Assembly (NCBI GenBank): GCA_050301795.1
Contig: JBNKZU010000004.1
Coordinates: 34,276-98,275, forward strand
DNA: 64,000 nt
From: JBNKZU01 sp050301795
GTDB lineage: Bacteria; Pseudomonadota; Gammaproteobacteria; Thiohalomonadales; Thiohalomonadaceae
Direction of reading: 5' to 3'
The notes beneath the pieces are model-generated. The model ran no database searches. It was given only the letters and a program-made list of their open reading frames with translations, and was not told the DNA's origin. Positions 18,455-26,435 of the stretch are shown in pieces. The translations under genes were made by a program, and so were the position numbers. Position 1 is the first letter of the stretch. The number at the start of each line of letters is the position of its first letter.

Positions 18455-18475
18455 AATTTATATTCTATATAAATT
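18455..18475. promoter_or_regulatory. AT-rich perfect palindrome upstream of the sqr region
   Basis: AATTTATAT-TCT-ATATAAATT: 9-bp arms with a 3-base spacer in the 173-bp gap between divergent mfd and the small membrane protein gene. It could be an operator for either gene, but AT-rich palindromes arise easily by chance. Confidence 0.35.
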
Positions 18476-18519
18476 ATTAAGAAGTGAATATAAGTTATTG
18501 AAATTTAATAAAAACAGGT

Positions 18520-18759
18520 GTGGTTGTGCACAGCATTTTTCGATGGATTGATTCAATATCACTTTTGACATTGATGATTGCTGCCCTGTTACTGGCTCTC
18601 GCGCCGTTCCATCCTGAACCACACTTGGTAGAAAAAGTAAGAATGTTTATCCATGGTCAATTGTCCAGGCCGATAGATATCTTCGATCTTATTCTGCATG
18701 CATCGCCAACACTTCTATTGTTTATACGACTGATACGAATGATTGGTCGAAGAGCATGA
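18520..18759 (+). CDS. Small two-helix membrane protein preceding sqr
   Basis: A 79-residue protein, probably starting at GTG 18520 or GTG 18526. Two hydrophobic segments (LLTLMIAALLLALAPF and LILHASPTLLLFIRLI) flank a conserved-looking linker EPHLVEKVRMFIHGQLSRPIDIFDL. From memory, similar short proteins in sulfur oxidisers are labelled RND transporter by automatic annotation, but this one is far too short to be a pump. It ends 6 bp before the sigma-54 promoter of sqr, so it is not part of that transcript unless transcription reads through. Function unknown. Confidence 0.65.
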   Translation: MVVHSIFRWIDSISLLTLMIAALLLALAPFHPEPHLVEKVRMFIHGQLSRPIDIFDLILHASPTLLLFIRLIRMIGRRA

Positions 18760-18765
18760 AGAAAA

Positions 18766-18780
18766 TGGCACACTTATTGC
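18766..18780 (+). promoter_or_regulatory. Sigma-54 promoter of sqr
   Basis: TGGCACACTTATTGC has the -24 GG and -12 GC separated by exactly 10 bases and fits the TGGCAC-N5-TTGC consensus closely. The start point would be near 18792, about 40 bases before the sqr ATG. A sigma-54 activator gene lies immediately downstream of sqr. Confidence 0.85.
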
Positions 18781-18832
18781 CTGTGTTTAGCAGGTTAACT
18801 ATAAAGAAACTAATAAACAGGAGTCTGAATCA

Positions 18833-20107
18833 ATGGCACATATCGTTGTAATTGGAGCTAGCACCGGTGGTCTTCCAGCCGCATATGATACCCGCGCAAT
18901 TCTTGGTCGCGATCATAAAATTACCGTTATCTCAAACCGTGATAATTTTACCTTTGTTCCATCAAACCCGTGGGTTGCCGTTGGATGGCGTACTCGTAAC
19001 GATATCTCTTTTCCTCTTAAGCCATACCTCAACAAAAAGAATATCGAACTGATTGCTCAGGCTGCTGTCGAGATCAAACCTGATGAGAACTACGTTGTAG
19101 TTGAAGATGGAACTCGTGTTGATTATGACTACCTGATTATTGCAACCGGACCAAAACTCGCCTTTGAAGAGGTTGAGGGTCTTGGGCCAGAGAATGGCCA
19201 TACCGTTTCTGTCTGTACCACAGACCACGCTGAAGCGGCCTTTGAGAAGTGGGAAGAGTTTGTTAAAGATCCTGGCCCTATTGTTTGTGGCGCGGTTCAG
19301 ATGGCGTCATGCTTCGGTCCTGCTTATGAGTTTGCCTTTATCATGGATACCGACCTGCGTAAGCGTAAAATCCGTGACAAGGTACCCATGACCTTTATTA
19401 CCTCAGAGCCATATATTGGACACCTTGGTCTAGGCGGTGTAGGTGATTCGAAAGGTATGCTCGAGTCGGAGATGCGTAATCACCACATTAATTGGATCTG
19501 TAATGCCAAAGTAACCAAAATTGAAGAGAACATGATCTACGTTGATGAGATCGGCTCCAATGGTGAAGTGGTTAAGCAGCATGAAGTGCCATTCAAGTAT
19601 TCAATGATGCTTCCTGCATTTAAAGGCGTTGATGCGGTAAATGCTGTGGGTGATGACCTTGTTAACCCTCGCGGTTTTGTGAAGGTGAATGAGTTCCAAC
19701 AGAATCCAAAGTGGAACAATATCTACGGTATTGGTGTTGGTATCGCGATCCCACCTGTTGAAGCGACGCCTGTTCCAACCGGCACACCTAAAACCGGTTA
19801 TATGATCGAGTCTATGGTACTTGCGGCTGCGCACAATATTAAGAACGACATTGAGGGTAAAGCCGCAGATGAGACCGGAACCTGGAATGCCATCTGTTTG
19901 GCAGACCTTGGTGATACCGGTGTTGCCTTTGTTGCGATGCCTCAGATCCCACCACGTAATGTTTCGTGGATGAAGAAGGGTAAGTGGGTTCACATGGCGA
20001 AGGTTGCATTTGAGAAGTATTTCATCGGTAAGATGAAGAAAGGTTCAAACGAGCCAATCTTTGAGAAATACATTCTAAAAGCACTTGGTATTGAAAAGCT
20101 GAAATAG
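18833..20107 (+). CDS. sqr: Sulfide:quinone oxidoreductase
   Basis: A 424-residue FAD enzyme that oxidises sulfide at the membrane surface, reduces quinone and releases sulfane sulfur as polysulfide or persulfide. HIVVIGASTGGLPAAYDTR is the FAD-binding fold. The three cysteines known from the Acidithiobacillus ferrooxidans enzyme (128, 160, 356) fall here at 128 (SVCTTDHAE), 160 (MASCFGPAYE) and 355 (WNAICLADLGD). The segments FVPSNPWVAVGW, TFITSEPYIGHLG and TPVPTGTPKTGYMIESMV also match that enzyme closely. The C-terminal YFIGKMKKG region should be the amphipathic membrane anchor. It follows a sigma-54 promoter and is closed by a strong terminator; the FisR-type activator is the next gene. 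Confidence 0.95.
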   Translation: MAHIVVIGASTGGLPAAYDTRAILGRDHKITVISNRDNFTFVPSNPWVAVGWRTRNDISFPLKPYLNKKNIELIAQAAVEIKPDENYVVVEDGTRVDYDYLIIATGPKLAFEEVEGLGPENGHTVSVCTTDHAEAAFEKWEEFVKDPGPIVCGAVQMASCFGPAYEFAFIMDTDLRKRKIRDKVPMTFITSEPYIGHLGLGGVGDSKGMLESEMRNHHINWICNAKVTKIEENMIYVDEIGSNGEVVKQHEVPFKYSMMLPAFKGVDAVNAVGDDLVNPRGFVKVNEFQQNPKWNNIYGIGVGIAIPPVEATPVPTGTPKTGYMIESMVLAAAHNIKNDIEGKAADETGTWNAICLADLGDTGVAFVAMPQIPPRNVSWMKKGKWVHMAKVAFEKYFIGKMKKGSNEPIFEKYILKALGIEKLK

Positions 20108-20128
20108 GCCATTCAAGTAACAAGAAGA

Positions 20129-20160
20129 GGGTGAACCCAAATAGGTTCACCCTTTTTTTT
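20129..20160 (+). terminator. Intrinsic terminator after sqr
   Basis: GGGTGAACC (20129-20137), a 6-base loop, and GGTTCACCC (20144-20152) form a perfect 9-bp stem followed by eight T residues. It separates sqr from the regulator gene, so the two are separate transcripts. Confidence 0.95.
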
Positions 20161-20190
20161 GATTTAATATTTACACACATTGACAGTATT

Positions 20191-20230
20191 CGACATGTCA
20201 TGACATGATTAGATATGACATGTTATGTCG
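20191..20230. promoter_or_regulatory. Cluster of TGACATG inverted repeats before fisR
   Basis: CATGTCATGACATG (20194-20207) is a perfect 14-bp palindrome, and a third TGACATG occurs at 20216-20222 within GACATGTTATGTC. The cluster ends 17 bp before the fisR ATG. The same motif recurs upstream of the fcc operon sigma-54 promoter (32430-32469). The simplest reading is FisR binding sites, used here for autoregulation and possibly for sqr from about 1.4 kb downstream. Confidence 0.7.
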
Positions 20231-20246
20231 TTATACTGGAGTTTGA

Positions 20247-21611
20247 ATGAAGTTAACCGCAGACCAAAATGATCGCCCGAGTTGCGAGCAGATCATTGAT
20301 ATCCTTCCTGAGCCGTTTGTGATCATCGATCGTGATTATAAAATCATCGCCGCAAATAAAAACTATCTAAGACATTATGGCTACTATGACGCTGAGGATG
20401 TTGTGGGGCGATACTGTTATGAGGTTTCTCATCATGTAGATTCGCCTTGTAGTCAACATGGTGAACACTGTCCTTTAGAGCACGTTTTCAGAACGGGTCA
20501 ACATAGTCAGGTGATGCATATTCACTATGACCAGGATGGTGGTGAGGAGTATGTTCAGCTCCATTCCAACCCGATTTTTAATAACGATGGCAAGGTGATC
20601 TATGTTGGTGAGTATATCTATCCAATAAATAATACTCAGCAAGATCAATTGCTTATCGGTCGCTCTACAGCAATGTTGCGAATGACCAGTATGTTACAGC
20701 GTGTTGCGCCTACACAAACCAGTGTCTTGCTTCAAGGTGAAAGCGGTGTGGGTAAGGAGTGTGTTGCCAACTATATCCACCAATTCTCAAATAGATCAAA
20801 GATGCCCTTTGTGATCGTTGATTGCGGTACCTTAGGCGAAAATTTGATCGAAAGTGAGCTTTTCGGGCACGAAAAGGGAGCCTTTACCGGGGCAACCGCC
20901 CGCAAAAAGGGGTTATTTGAGGTCGCAAATGGTGGAAGCCTCTTTATCGATGAGATTGGTGAATTACCGCTCTCACTGCAAACCAAACTGCTTCGGGTAT
21001 TAGAGACCGGAACATTCCGACGCCTTGGTGGCACTGAGTATATTAATGTTGATGTCCGCATCATTGCTGCGACCAATAAAAATCTTCAAGAGATGGTCAG
21101 AGAGAGCAGCTTTAGACAGGATCTCTATTACCGCCTTTCCGCTTTTCCGGTCAAAATACCGTCACTCAGAGAGCGTCTTGATGATATTCCTGCGCTCGTT
21201 GAACACTTTATTAGTGGCATGGAGGATGGAGATCGATTTTTACCGTTACAGGCGGAAGTGATCGAGAAGTTGCTCAGTTACTCTTATCCTGGAAACGTTC
21301 GGGAACTGCGTAATATTATCGATAGGGCGACGATCCTTGCATTTGGTGGTGAAATTATCGAGCCGGAGCATATCGTGATTGAGGATGAGGATGACAGCAC
21401 ATTGACTACCTATGATTCCCGCACTGTCACTCATAATAGCGGAAATCAAAACAGTCTGTTAAATCGTCGAAGCGGAAGGCTAACCAATGAGCAGGTTATG
21501 GATGCATTAGAGCGTTGTCATGGTCACCGTTCAGATGCCGCAAAGCTACTTGGGGTTAGTGAACGAACCATGTACCGCTATGTGCAGAGATTACGTCAGA
21601 ATGAGGATTAA
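20247..21611 (+). CDS. fisR: FisR-type sigma-54-dependent activator of sulfide oxidation genes
   Basis: A 454-residue enhancer-binding protein: N-terminal PAS-like sensor (to about 130), AAA+ motor, Fis-type HTH. The motor has Walker A GESGVGKE (about 164), the sigma-54 contact loop GAFTGA (about 211) and SLFIDEIGELPLSLQTKLLRVLE. The HTH is HRSDAAKLLGVSERTMYRYVQRL. Sensor cysteines fall at 57, 68 and 75 (GRYCYEV, SPCSQH, EHCPLEH), the same 11- and 7-residue spacing as Cys53, Cys64 and Cys71 of Cupriavidus pinatubonensis FisR, which senses sulfane sulfur. Position beside sqr supports the call. Its last 4 bp overlap the convergent aguB. Confidence 0.9.
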   Translation: MKLTADQNDRPSCEQIIDILPEPFVIIDRDYKIIAANKNYLRHYGYYDAEDVVGRYCYEVSHHVDSPCSQHGEHCPLEHVFRTGQHSQVMHIHYDQDGGEEYVQLHSNPIFNNDGKVIYVGEYIYPINNTQQDQLLIGRSTAMLRMTSMLQRVAPTQTSVLLQGESGVGKECVANYIHQFSNRSKMPFVIVDCGTLGENLIESELFGHEKGAFTGATARKKGLFEVANGGSLFIDEIGELPLSLQTKLLRVLETGTFRRLGGTEYINVDVRIIAATNKNLQEMVRESSFRQDLYYRLSAFPVKIPSLRERLDDIPALVEHFISGMEDGDRFLPLQAEVIEKLLSYSYPGNVRELRNIIDRATILAFGGEIIEPEHIVIEDEDDSTLTTYDSRTVTHNSGNQNSLLNRRSGRLTNEQVMDALERCHGHRSDAAKLLGVSERTMYRYVQRLRQNED

Positions 21612-22486
21612 TCGGCAAAGCGTTTGTTGAGTGCGTCATAGGCGTCGATACGTCTATCCCGAAAGAAAGGCCAGATGCGTCGAATTGCTTCGCTACGTTC
21701 CATATCAATCTCAGCCATCAGTATTGATTCGTTATGATCATCTGCATGAGCGAGGAGTTCGCCTTGTGGCCCGCAGACAAAGCTATTACCCCAAAATTGA
21801 TTTGACGATCCATTCGGATGAGATTCGACACCAATTCGATTACAGCTAATCAACGGGATGCCGTTTGCAACACTATGACCTCGTTGAATGGTAATCCATG
21901 CATCAAGCTGGCGCTGTTTCTCTGCTGATGTGTCTTCAGGATCCCAGCCGATCGCAGTGGGGTAGATAAGTAGATCAGCTCCCGCTAGTGCCATACAGCG
22001 CGCGGCCTCTGGATACCATTGATCCCAACAAACCAGCACACCTAGTTTGCCAACAGAGGTTTCGATTGGTTTAAACCCAAGGTCTCCCGGTGTGAAATAG
22101 AATTTTTCGTTATAACCAGGATCGTCCGGGATGTGCATCTTGCGGTACTTTCCGGCAATCTCACCGTTCGACTCAATAACCACGGCGGTGTTGTGATAGA
22201 GGCCGGTTGCACGTTTCTCAAACAGTGATGCCACAATCACGATTTGATGTTCTTTAGCGATTTGGCTCAATGTTGTCGTGGTTTTACCAGGAATAGACTC
22301 GGCAAGCTCAAAGTTAGCGGTCTCTTGTGTGATGCAGAAGTAGAGACTGGTGTGTAGCTCTTGAAGCACAACCAGTTGGGCGCCTTTTTTAGCGGCCTCA
22401 ATGATGCCATCAATACTCTTTTGAAGGTTTTGCTCGGCATCATGCGTACAGGCGTGTTGGATCAGTGCGACTTTAAGGTTATTCAT
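21608..22486 (-). CDS. aguB: N-carbamoylputrescine amidase AguB
   Basis: A 292-residue nitrilase-superfamily enzyme that hydrolyses N-carbamoylputrescine to putrescine, ammonia and CO2. The Glu-Lys-Cys triad is visible: LQELHTSLYF, GKYRKMHIPDDPGYNEKFYF, and VLVCWDQWYPEAAR. The segments SCNRIGVE and QFWGNSFVCGPQGE are typical. It follows aguA by 9 bp, which settles the substrate among nitrilase relatives. Together they convert agmatine to putrescine. Confidence 0.95.
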   Translation of the reverse strand: MNNLKVALIQHACTHDAEQNLQKSIDGIIEAAKKGAQLVVLQELHTSLYFCITQETANFELAESIPGKTTTTLSQIAKEHQIVIVASLFEKRATGLYHNTAVVIESNGEIAGKYRKMHIPDDPGYNEKFYFTPGDLGFKPIETSVGKLGVLVCWDQWYPEAARCMALAGADLLIYPTAIGWDPEDTSAEKQRQLDAWITIQRGHSVANGIPLISCNRIGVESHPNGSSNQFWGNSFVCGPQGELLAHADDHNESILMAEIDMERSEAIRRIWPFFRDRRIDAYDALNKRFAD

Positions 22487-22495
22487 CGATCAGAC

Positions 22496-23545
22496 TCACT
22501 CTTTAAGATTACTGCCATCAAATGATGGGATCTGCATGGTTATACAATGGATGCTGCCATACTGTTTAATCAGCGCATTTGCATTTACCGCAACGATTTT
22601 TCGATCCGGAAATGCCACTTTTAGTTGCTCTATCGCCTTGTCATCAGCAGGATCATCATAGACAGGGGCAATAACTGCTCCATTGATGATTAGAAAATTC
22701 GCATAGGTTGCCGGTAGCCGATGACCATCATTATCATAAATTGGACGAGGCGATGGCAGTGGTATCAATCGATAGGGCGATCCATTGAGCTGTCTAAATG
22801 CACTTAGTTCCTGTGCCATCGCTTTTAATGAGCGATCCTGTTGATCTCCTGAATCATCACCAGTAACAAAGGCGATTGTATCGACACTGCAAAAGCGGGC
22901 GAGAGTGTCGATGTGTCCATCCGTGTCGTCGCCATCAAGCGCACCATGATTTAGCCATAGTATGCGCTTGAGTCCGAATTTGTGTTTCAGATATAAATCG
23001 ATTTGTGCTTTTGTAAACTCAGGGTTGCGCTCGGGACTTAGTAGGCATTCGGTTGTCGTGATCAGTGTTCCAGCGCCATCACTTTCAATGCTTCCGCCTT
23101 CAAGAACAAACGGTATCGACTCCATTGAGACCCCACCGTAAGCATCCTGTTTTGTAAGGTTGGATGTAGCAAGATTATCCAGCGATGATTCGAACTTATT
23201 TCCCCAGCCATTGAAGGTGAAGTCCAATAGTTGTGGTTTTTGACCGTTAAACACCGTAATCGGACCATAATCACGCGCCCAAGTATCATTGCTTTGGCAA
23301 ATAAAGAGTTTGTAGCGTCGATGGTCAATGTCATGACGACGAAAGCACTGTTCTACATGTTCAAGCAGTGATTGATCGTAACAGGTGACAATCAGGTCTT
23401 GGTAGGTTGTGATCGCCTTTGAAATTTGCAGATAGCAGGCCTCAACCTCCTCAAGTATCCAGTCCCAGTCACTCTGTGCATGAGGCCATGTAATCTGGAT
23501 AGCTTGTTGAGGATGCCACTCTGCTGGAAGCAGGTAGCGTGTCAT
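22496..23545 (-). CDS. aguA: Agmatine deiminase AguA
   Basis: A 349-residue guanidino-group-modifying enzyme that converts agmatine to N-carbamoylputrescine and ammonia. WPHAQSDW near the start, DTWARDYGPI, LEGGSIESDGAGTLITTTECLL, HGALDGDDTDGHIDTLARF and the C-terminal catalytic cysteine in GSIHCITMQIPS are family blocks. Its start overlaps the end of the upstream exported-protein gene by 4 bp (ATGA type), so three genes form one operon. Confidence 0.95.
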   Translation of the reverse strand: MTRYLLPAEWHPQQAIQITWPHAQSDWDWILEEVEACYLQISKAITTYQDLIVTCYDQSLLEHVEQCFRRHDIDHRRYKLFICQSNDTWARDYGPITVFNGQKPQLLDFTFNGWGNKFESSLDNLATSNLTKQDAYGGVSMESIPFVLEGGSIESDGAGTLITTTECLLSPERNPEFTKAQIDLYLKHKFGLKRILWLNHGALDGDDTDGHIDTLARFCSVDTIAFVTGDDSGDQQDRSLKAMAQELSAFRQLNGSPYRLIPLPSPRPIYDNDGHRLPATYANFLIINGAVIAPVYDDPADDKAIEQLKVAFPDRKIVAVNANALIKQYGSIHCITMQIPSFDGSNLKE

Positions 23546-24132
23546 CGATTGGTTGCACCTTTTTCGATGACGTTTTCTGAAAGCACCGCATGAATAACAT
23601 AGTCACTCTCAAAATAGACGGTAAACAGTGGATAGATCCACGATGAGATCGGTGGAGTCCCGACAGGATCATTCTTTAGGTCGGGTTGACCATACTTCTT
23701 CTCGACACCTGTACGGGTCATTCCTCTTACAGGAAGATCCAGATCAAGTAGCGGACGATCTGGCATCATCGAAACCGGTGAGTCTGAGGAGGGGATATTC
23801 TGCTCCTGAGCACTCTTTTTTACAGGAGAGGGTGCTGGTCCAAGGCCAGGATTGATATCAAACAGATCTGAGTCACCACTGCCCTGATTTTCGTAGGGTT
23901 GAGGTGATGGTGCGAGAGTGGAATCGGAGTCTGGCGCATTATCATACTTGCCGGTAATTGGGTTGCGGCGTATCGGTTGTGGTGCGATGTCTGTACCGAC
24001 ATTGAAAAGGTCATCATCAGAGTTGAGTGGTTTCTGATAGGTGTCTACGTCCAGTGCCGTTTCAGCCTGAGCTGATAAGGTCAATAACAGCAGGGTGGTT
24101 AATAGCAGTGTCATCATTGAACGCATCGGCAT
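23542..24132 (-). CDS. Exported protein of unknown function, first gene of the agu operon
   Basis: A 196-residue protein with a signal peptide (MMTLLLTTLLLLTLSAQAE). The middle is a proline/serine/aspartate-rich, probably unfolded linker (about 25-125). The C-terminal 60 residues (LPVRGMTRTGVEKKYGQPDLKNDPVG, then ISSWIYPLFTVYFESDYVIHAVL) form a small domain resembling the BamE/OmlA-like fold and recur in gammaproteobacterial hypothetical proteins. It is co-transcribed with aguA and aguB by overlap, but no link to agmatine is evident. Confidence 0.7.
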   Translation of the reverse strand: MPMRSMMTLLLTTLLLLTLSAQAETALDVDTYQKPLNSDDDLFNVGTDIAPQPIRRNPITGKYDNAPDSDSTLAPSPQPYENQGSGDSDLFDINPGLGPAPSPVKKSAQEQNIPSSDSPVSMMPDRPLLDLDLPVRGMTRTGVEKKYGQPDLKNDPVGTPPISSWIYPLFTVYFESDYVIHAVLSENVIEKGATNR

Positions 24133-24214
24133 TTCCTCAACATATCTTACCGGTTGTTACTACTCCCCAGTCTAGCGGGGTATTACTAAAAAGTATAAGT
24201 ACGCTATTGTACGC

Positions 24215-26329
24215 ATGAGGTCTCTGAAACAACAGAGGAAAATAGTGTTCTCTGAGGTTGGTTTATGCCAAGATCTCTCCATGAAAAAGAGCACACTGCT
24301 ATTCTCCCATCGTCCGTTCTGGGCAAAACGTCTACTTCCATCCCCGGTATTACCAATGAGCCGCGATGAAATGGATCAGCTTGGATGGGATTCATGTGAT
24401 GTGATACTGGTAACCGGGGATGCCTATGTTGATCATCCGAGTTTTGGCATGGCGTTAATCGGGCGACTGCTGGAGGAGCATGGTTTTCGTGTGGGCATTA
24501 TTGCCCAACCTGACTGGAGTAGTGCTGAAGCCTTTCAACAACTCGGCCGTCCCAACCTCTATTTTGGTGTTACTGCGGGGAATATGGACTCAATGGTGAA
24601 TCGTTACACCGCTGATCGACGTATTCGTAGCGATGATGCCTACTCCCCCGATGGTGTGGGTGGCAAACGTCCTGATCGTTCTGTATTGGTCTACTCACAA
24701 CGGTGCCGGGAAGCTTATCGAGATGTCCCGATAGTCATTGGCGGTATAGAAGCGAGCTTGCGTCGACTTGCTCACTACGATTATTGGTCTGACAAGGTTC
24801 GCCGTTCGTTACTCTTTGATTCTAAAGCGGATCTGTTGCTCTATGGTAATGCTGAACGCTCGATTGTGGAGCTGACCCATCGATTGGCAAAGGGAGAGTC
24901 GATTGAATCAATTCGTGATTTGAGGGGGAGTGCATGGGCGACCTCTCAAATTGATGAGCACTGGATTGAATTGGATTATCTCAATCCTGATTTTATGCCA
25001 TCTTCAAAAGGGAAGCGTGAAGATATGGTGGTTCGGATCCCCTCATACGAGATGGTGAAGAGTGATCCTCAGCTATATGCCCACGCCTCAAGAATGTTCC
25101 ACCTCGAAACCAATCCCGATAATGCTCGACCTGTGGTTCAGAACCATGGTGATCGTGATCTGTGGGTCAATCCGCCCCCAATTCCACTGAGCACTAAAGA
25201 GCTTGATCGTGTTTTTGAACTGCCCTATACCCGCAAGCCCCATCCTGCATACTCAGATGCACGCATTCCTGCTTATGAGATGATTCGCTTCTCCGTCAAC
25301 ATTATGCGCGGTTGTTTTGGTGGTTGTACCTTCTGTTCGATCACTGAACATGAAGGACGAATCATCCAGAATCGCTCCGAGGCATCAATCGTGCGTGAGG
25401 TTGAGGCGATTCGTGATCTCACACCCGGATTTACAGGAAATATCTCTGATCTCGGCGGGCCGACTGCAAATATGTATCGACTCAAATGCAAGGATCCAAA
25501 GGTAGAGTCGCAGTGCCGCAAGCTCTCTTGTGTCTATCCAGAGATCTGTAGCTATATGTCGACCGATCAGATGCCGTTGGTCTCACTATACCGAGCTGTC
25601 AGGGGAACAGAGGGGATAAAACGGGTATTTATCGCCTCTGGTTTGCGTTATGACATTGCAGTTAAAACCCCTGAATATGTAAAGGAACTGGTGACACACC
25701 ATGTCGGTGGTTATCTAAAGATCGCACCGGAGCATACCGAAGTCGGTCCGCTCTCTATCATGATGAAACCGGGAATTGCGGTCTATGAGCAGTTTAAGCA
25801 GATGTTTGAGCACTATTCACGGGAGGCAGGGAAGGAGCAGTATCTGATTCCCTATTTCATCTCATCCCATCCCGGTACAACGCATCAAGATATGGTGAAG
25901 CTGGCGTTGTGGCTAAAGCGCAATAATTTCCGCCTTGATCAGGTTCAGAATTTTCTACCGACCCCGATGACGATCGCTGCTGCAATCTACTATAGCGGCT
26001 TAAATACCTTAAAGCGTGTTGGAAGAGATGCTCAGCACGTTGATACTCCGCGAGGAGGGCGTGCACGACGCATTCAAAAAGCACTATTACGCTATCATGA
26101 TGCGACAAACTGGCCACTACTTCGTGAAGTTTTAAAGGATTTAGGGCTCAGCGAGCTTATTGGTAACAGCAAACGTCACCTGATTCCAACATGGCAACCG
26201 GATGGTCAAAAAAAGCCATCACATCAAAAAGATTCACCTTCAAAAAACAGGATAAAACAGCAGAAATCACCAAATCAAAAGGCTAGTAGCGCTCATCATC
26301 CTAGCCGTCAGAAAAAGAGACGACAGTGA
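24215..26329 (+). CDS. YgiQ family radical SAM protein
   Basis: A roughly 700-residue radical SAM enzyme of the UPF0313/YgiQ family. LPMSRDEMDQLGWDSCDVILVTGDAYVDHPSFGMA is the family N-terminus, and the iron-sulfur cysteines are in RGCFGGCTFCSITEHEG (CxxxCxxC). KIAPEHTEVGPLSIMMKPG and the lysine-rich tail follow. The substrate is unknown. The start is uncertain: ATG 24215 adds 22 residues unlike relatives, and ATG 24281 (MKKSTLLFSHRPFW) is nearer the usual start; neither has a good ribosome site. The basic C-terminal tail of about 50 residues may bind nucleic acid. Confidence 0.9.
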   Translation: MRSLKQQRKIVFSEVGLCQDLSMKKSTLLFSHRPFWAKRLLPSPVLPMSRDEMDQLGWDSCDVILVTGDAYVDHPSFGMALIGRLLEEHGFRVGIIAQPDWSSAEAFQQLGRPNLYFGVTAGNMDSMVNRYTADRRIRSDDAYSPDGVGGKRPDRSVLVYSQRCREAYRDVPIVIGGIEASLRRLAHYDYWSDKVRRSLLFDSKADLLLYGNAERSIVELTHRLAKGESIESIRDLRGSAWATSQIDEHWIELDYLNPDFMPSSKGKREDMVVRIPSYEMVKSDPQLYAHASRMFHLETNPDNARPVVQNHGDRDLWVNPPPIPLSTKELDRVFELPYTRKPHPAYSDARIPAYEMIRFSVNIMRGCFGGCTFCSITEHEGRIIQNRSEASIVREVEAIRDLTPGFTGNISDLGGPTANMYRLKCKDPKVESQCRKLSCVYPEICSYMSTDQMPLVSLYRAVRGTEGIKRVFIASGLRYDIAVKTPEYVKELVTHHVGGYLKIAPEHTEVGPLSIMMKPGIAVYEQFKQMFEHYSREAGKEQYLIPYFISSHPGTTHQDMVKLALWLKRNNFRLDQVQNFLPTPMTIAAAIYYSGLNTLKRVGRDAQHVDTPRGGRARRIQKALLRYHDATNWPLLREVLKDLGLSELIGNSKRHLIPTWQPDGQKKPSHQKDSPSKNRIKQQKSPNQKASSAHHPSRQKKRRQ

Positions 26330-26435
26330 TAAACCTATTCCTAGATAAAATGAAATTAGTCCTTTAGTGACGTTTTCCGTAGAATGATAGGGATGAACAA
26401 GAGCCAGAAACGCAACAGAGGCGGCCAGATCTAAT

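Noticed and set aside
23318..23336. Sequence similar to the TGTCATG regulatory motif
   Set aside because: It lies inside the aguA coding region with no sigma-54 promoter nearby; single heptamers are expected by chance several times in 64 kb.
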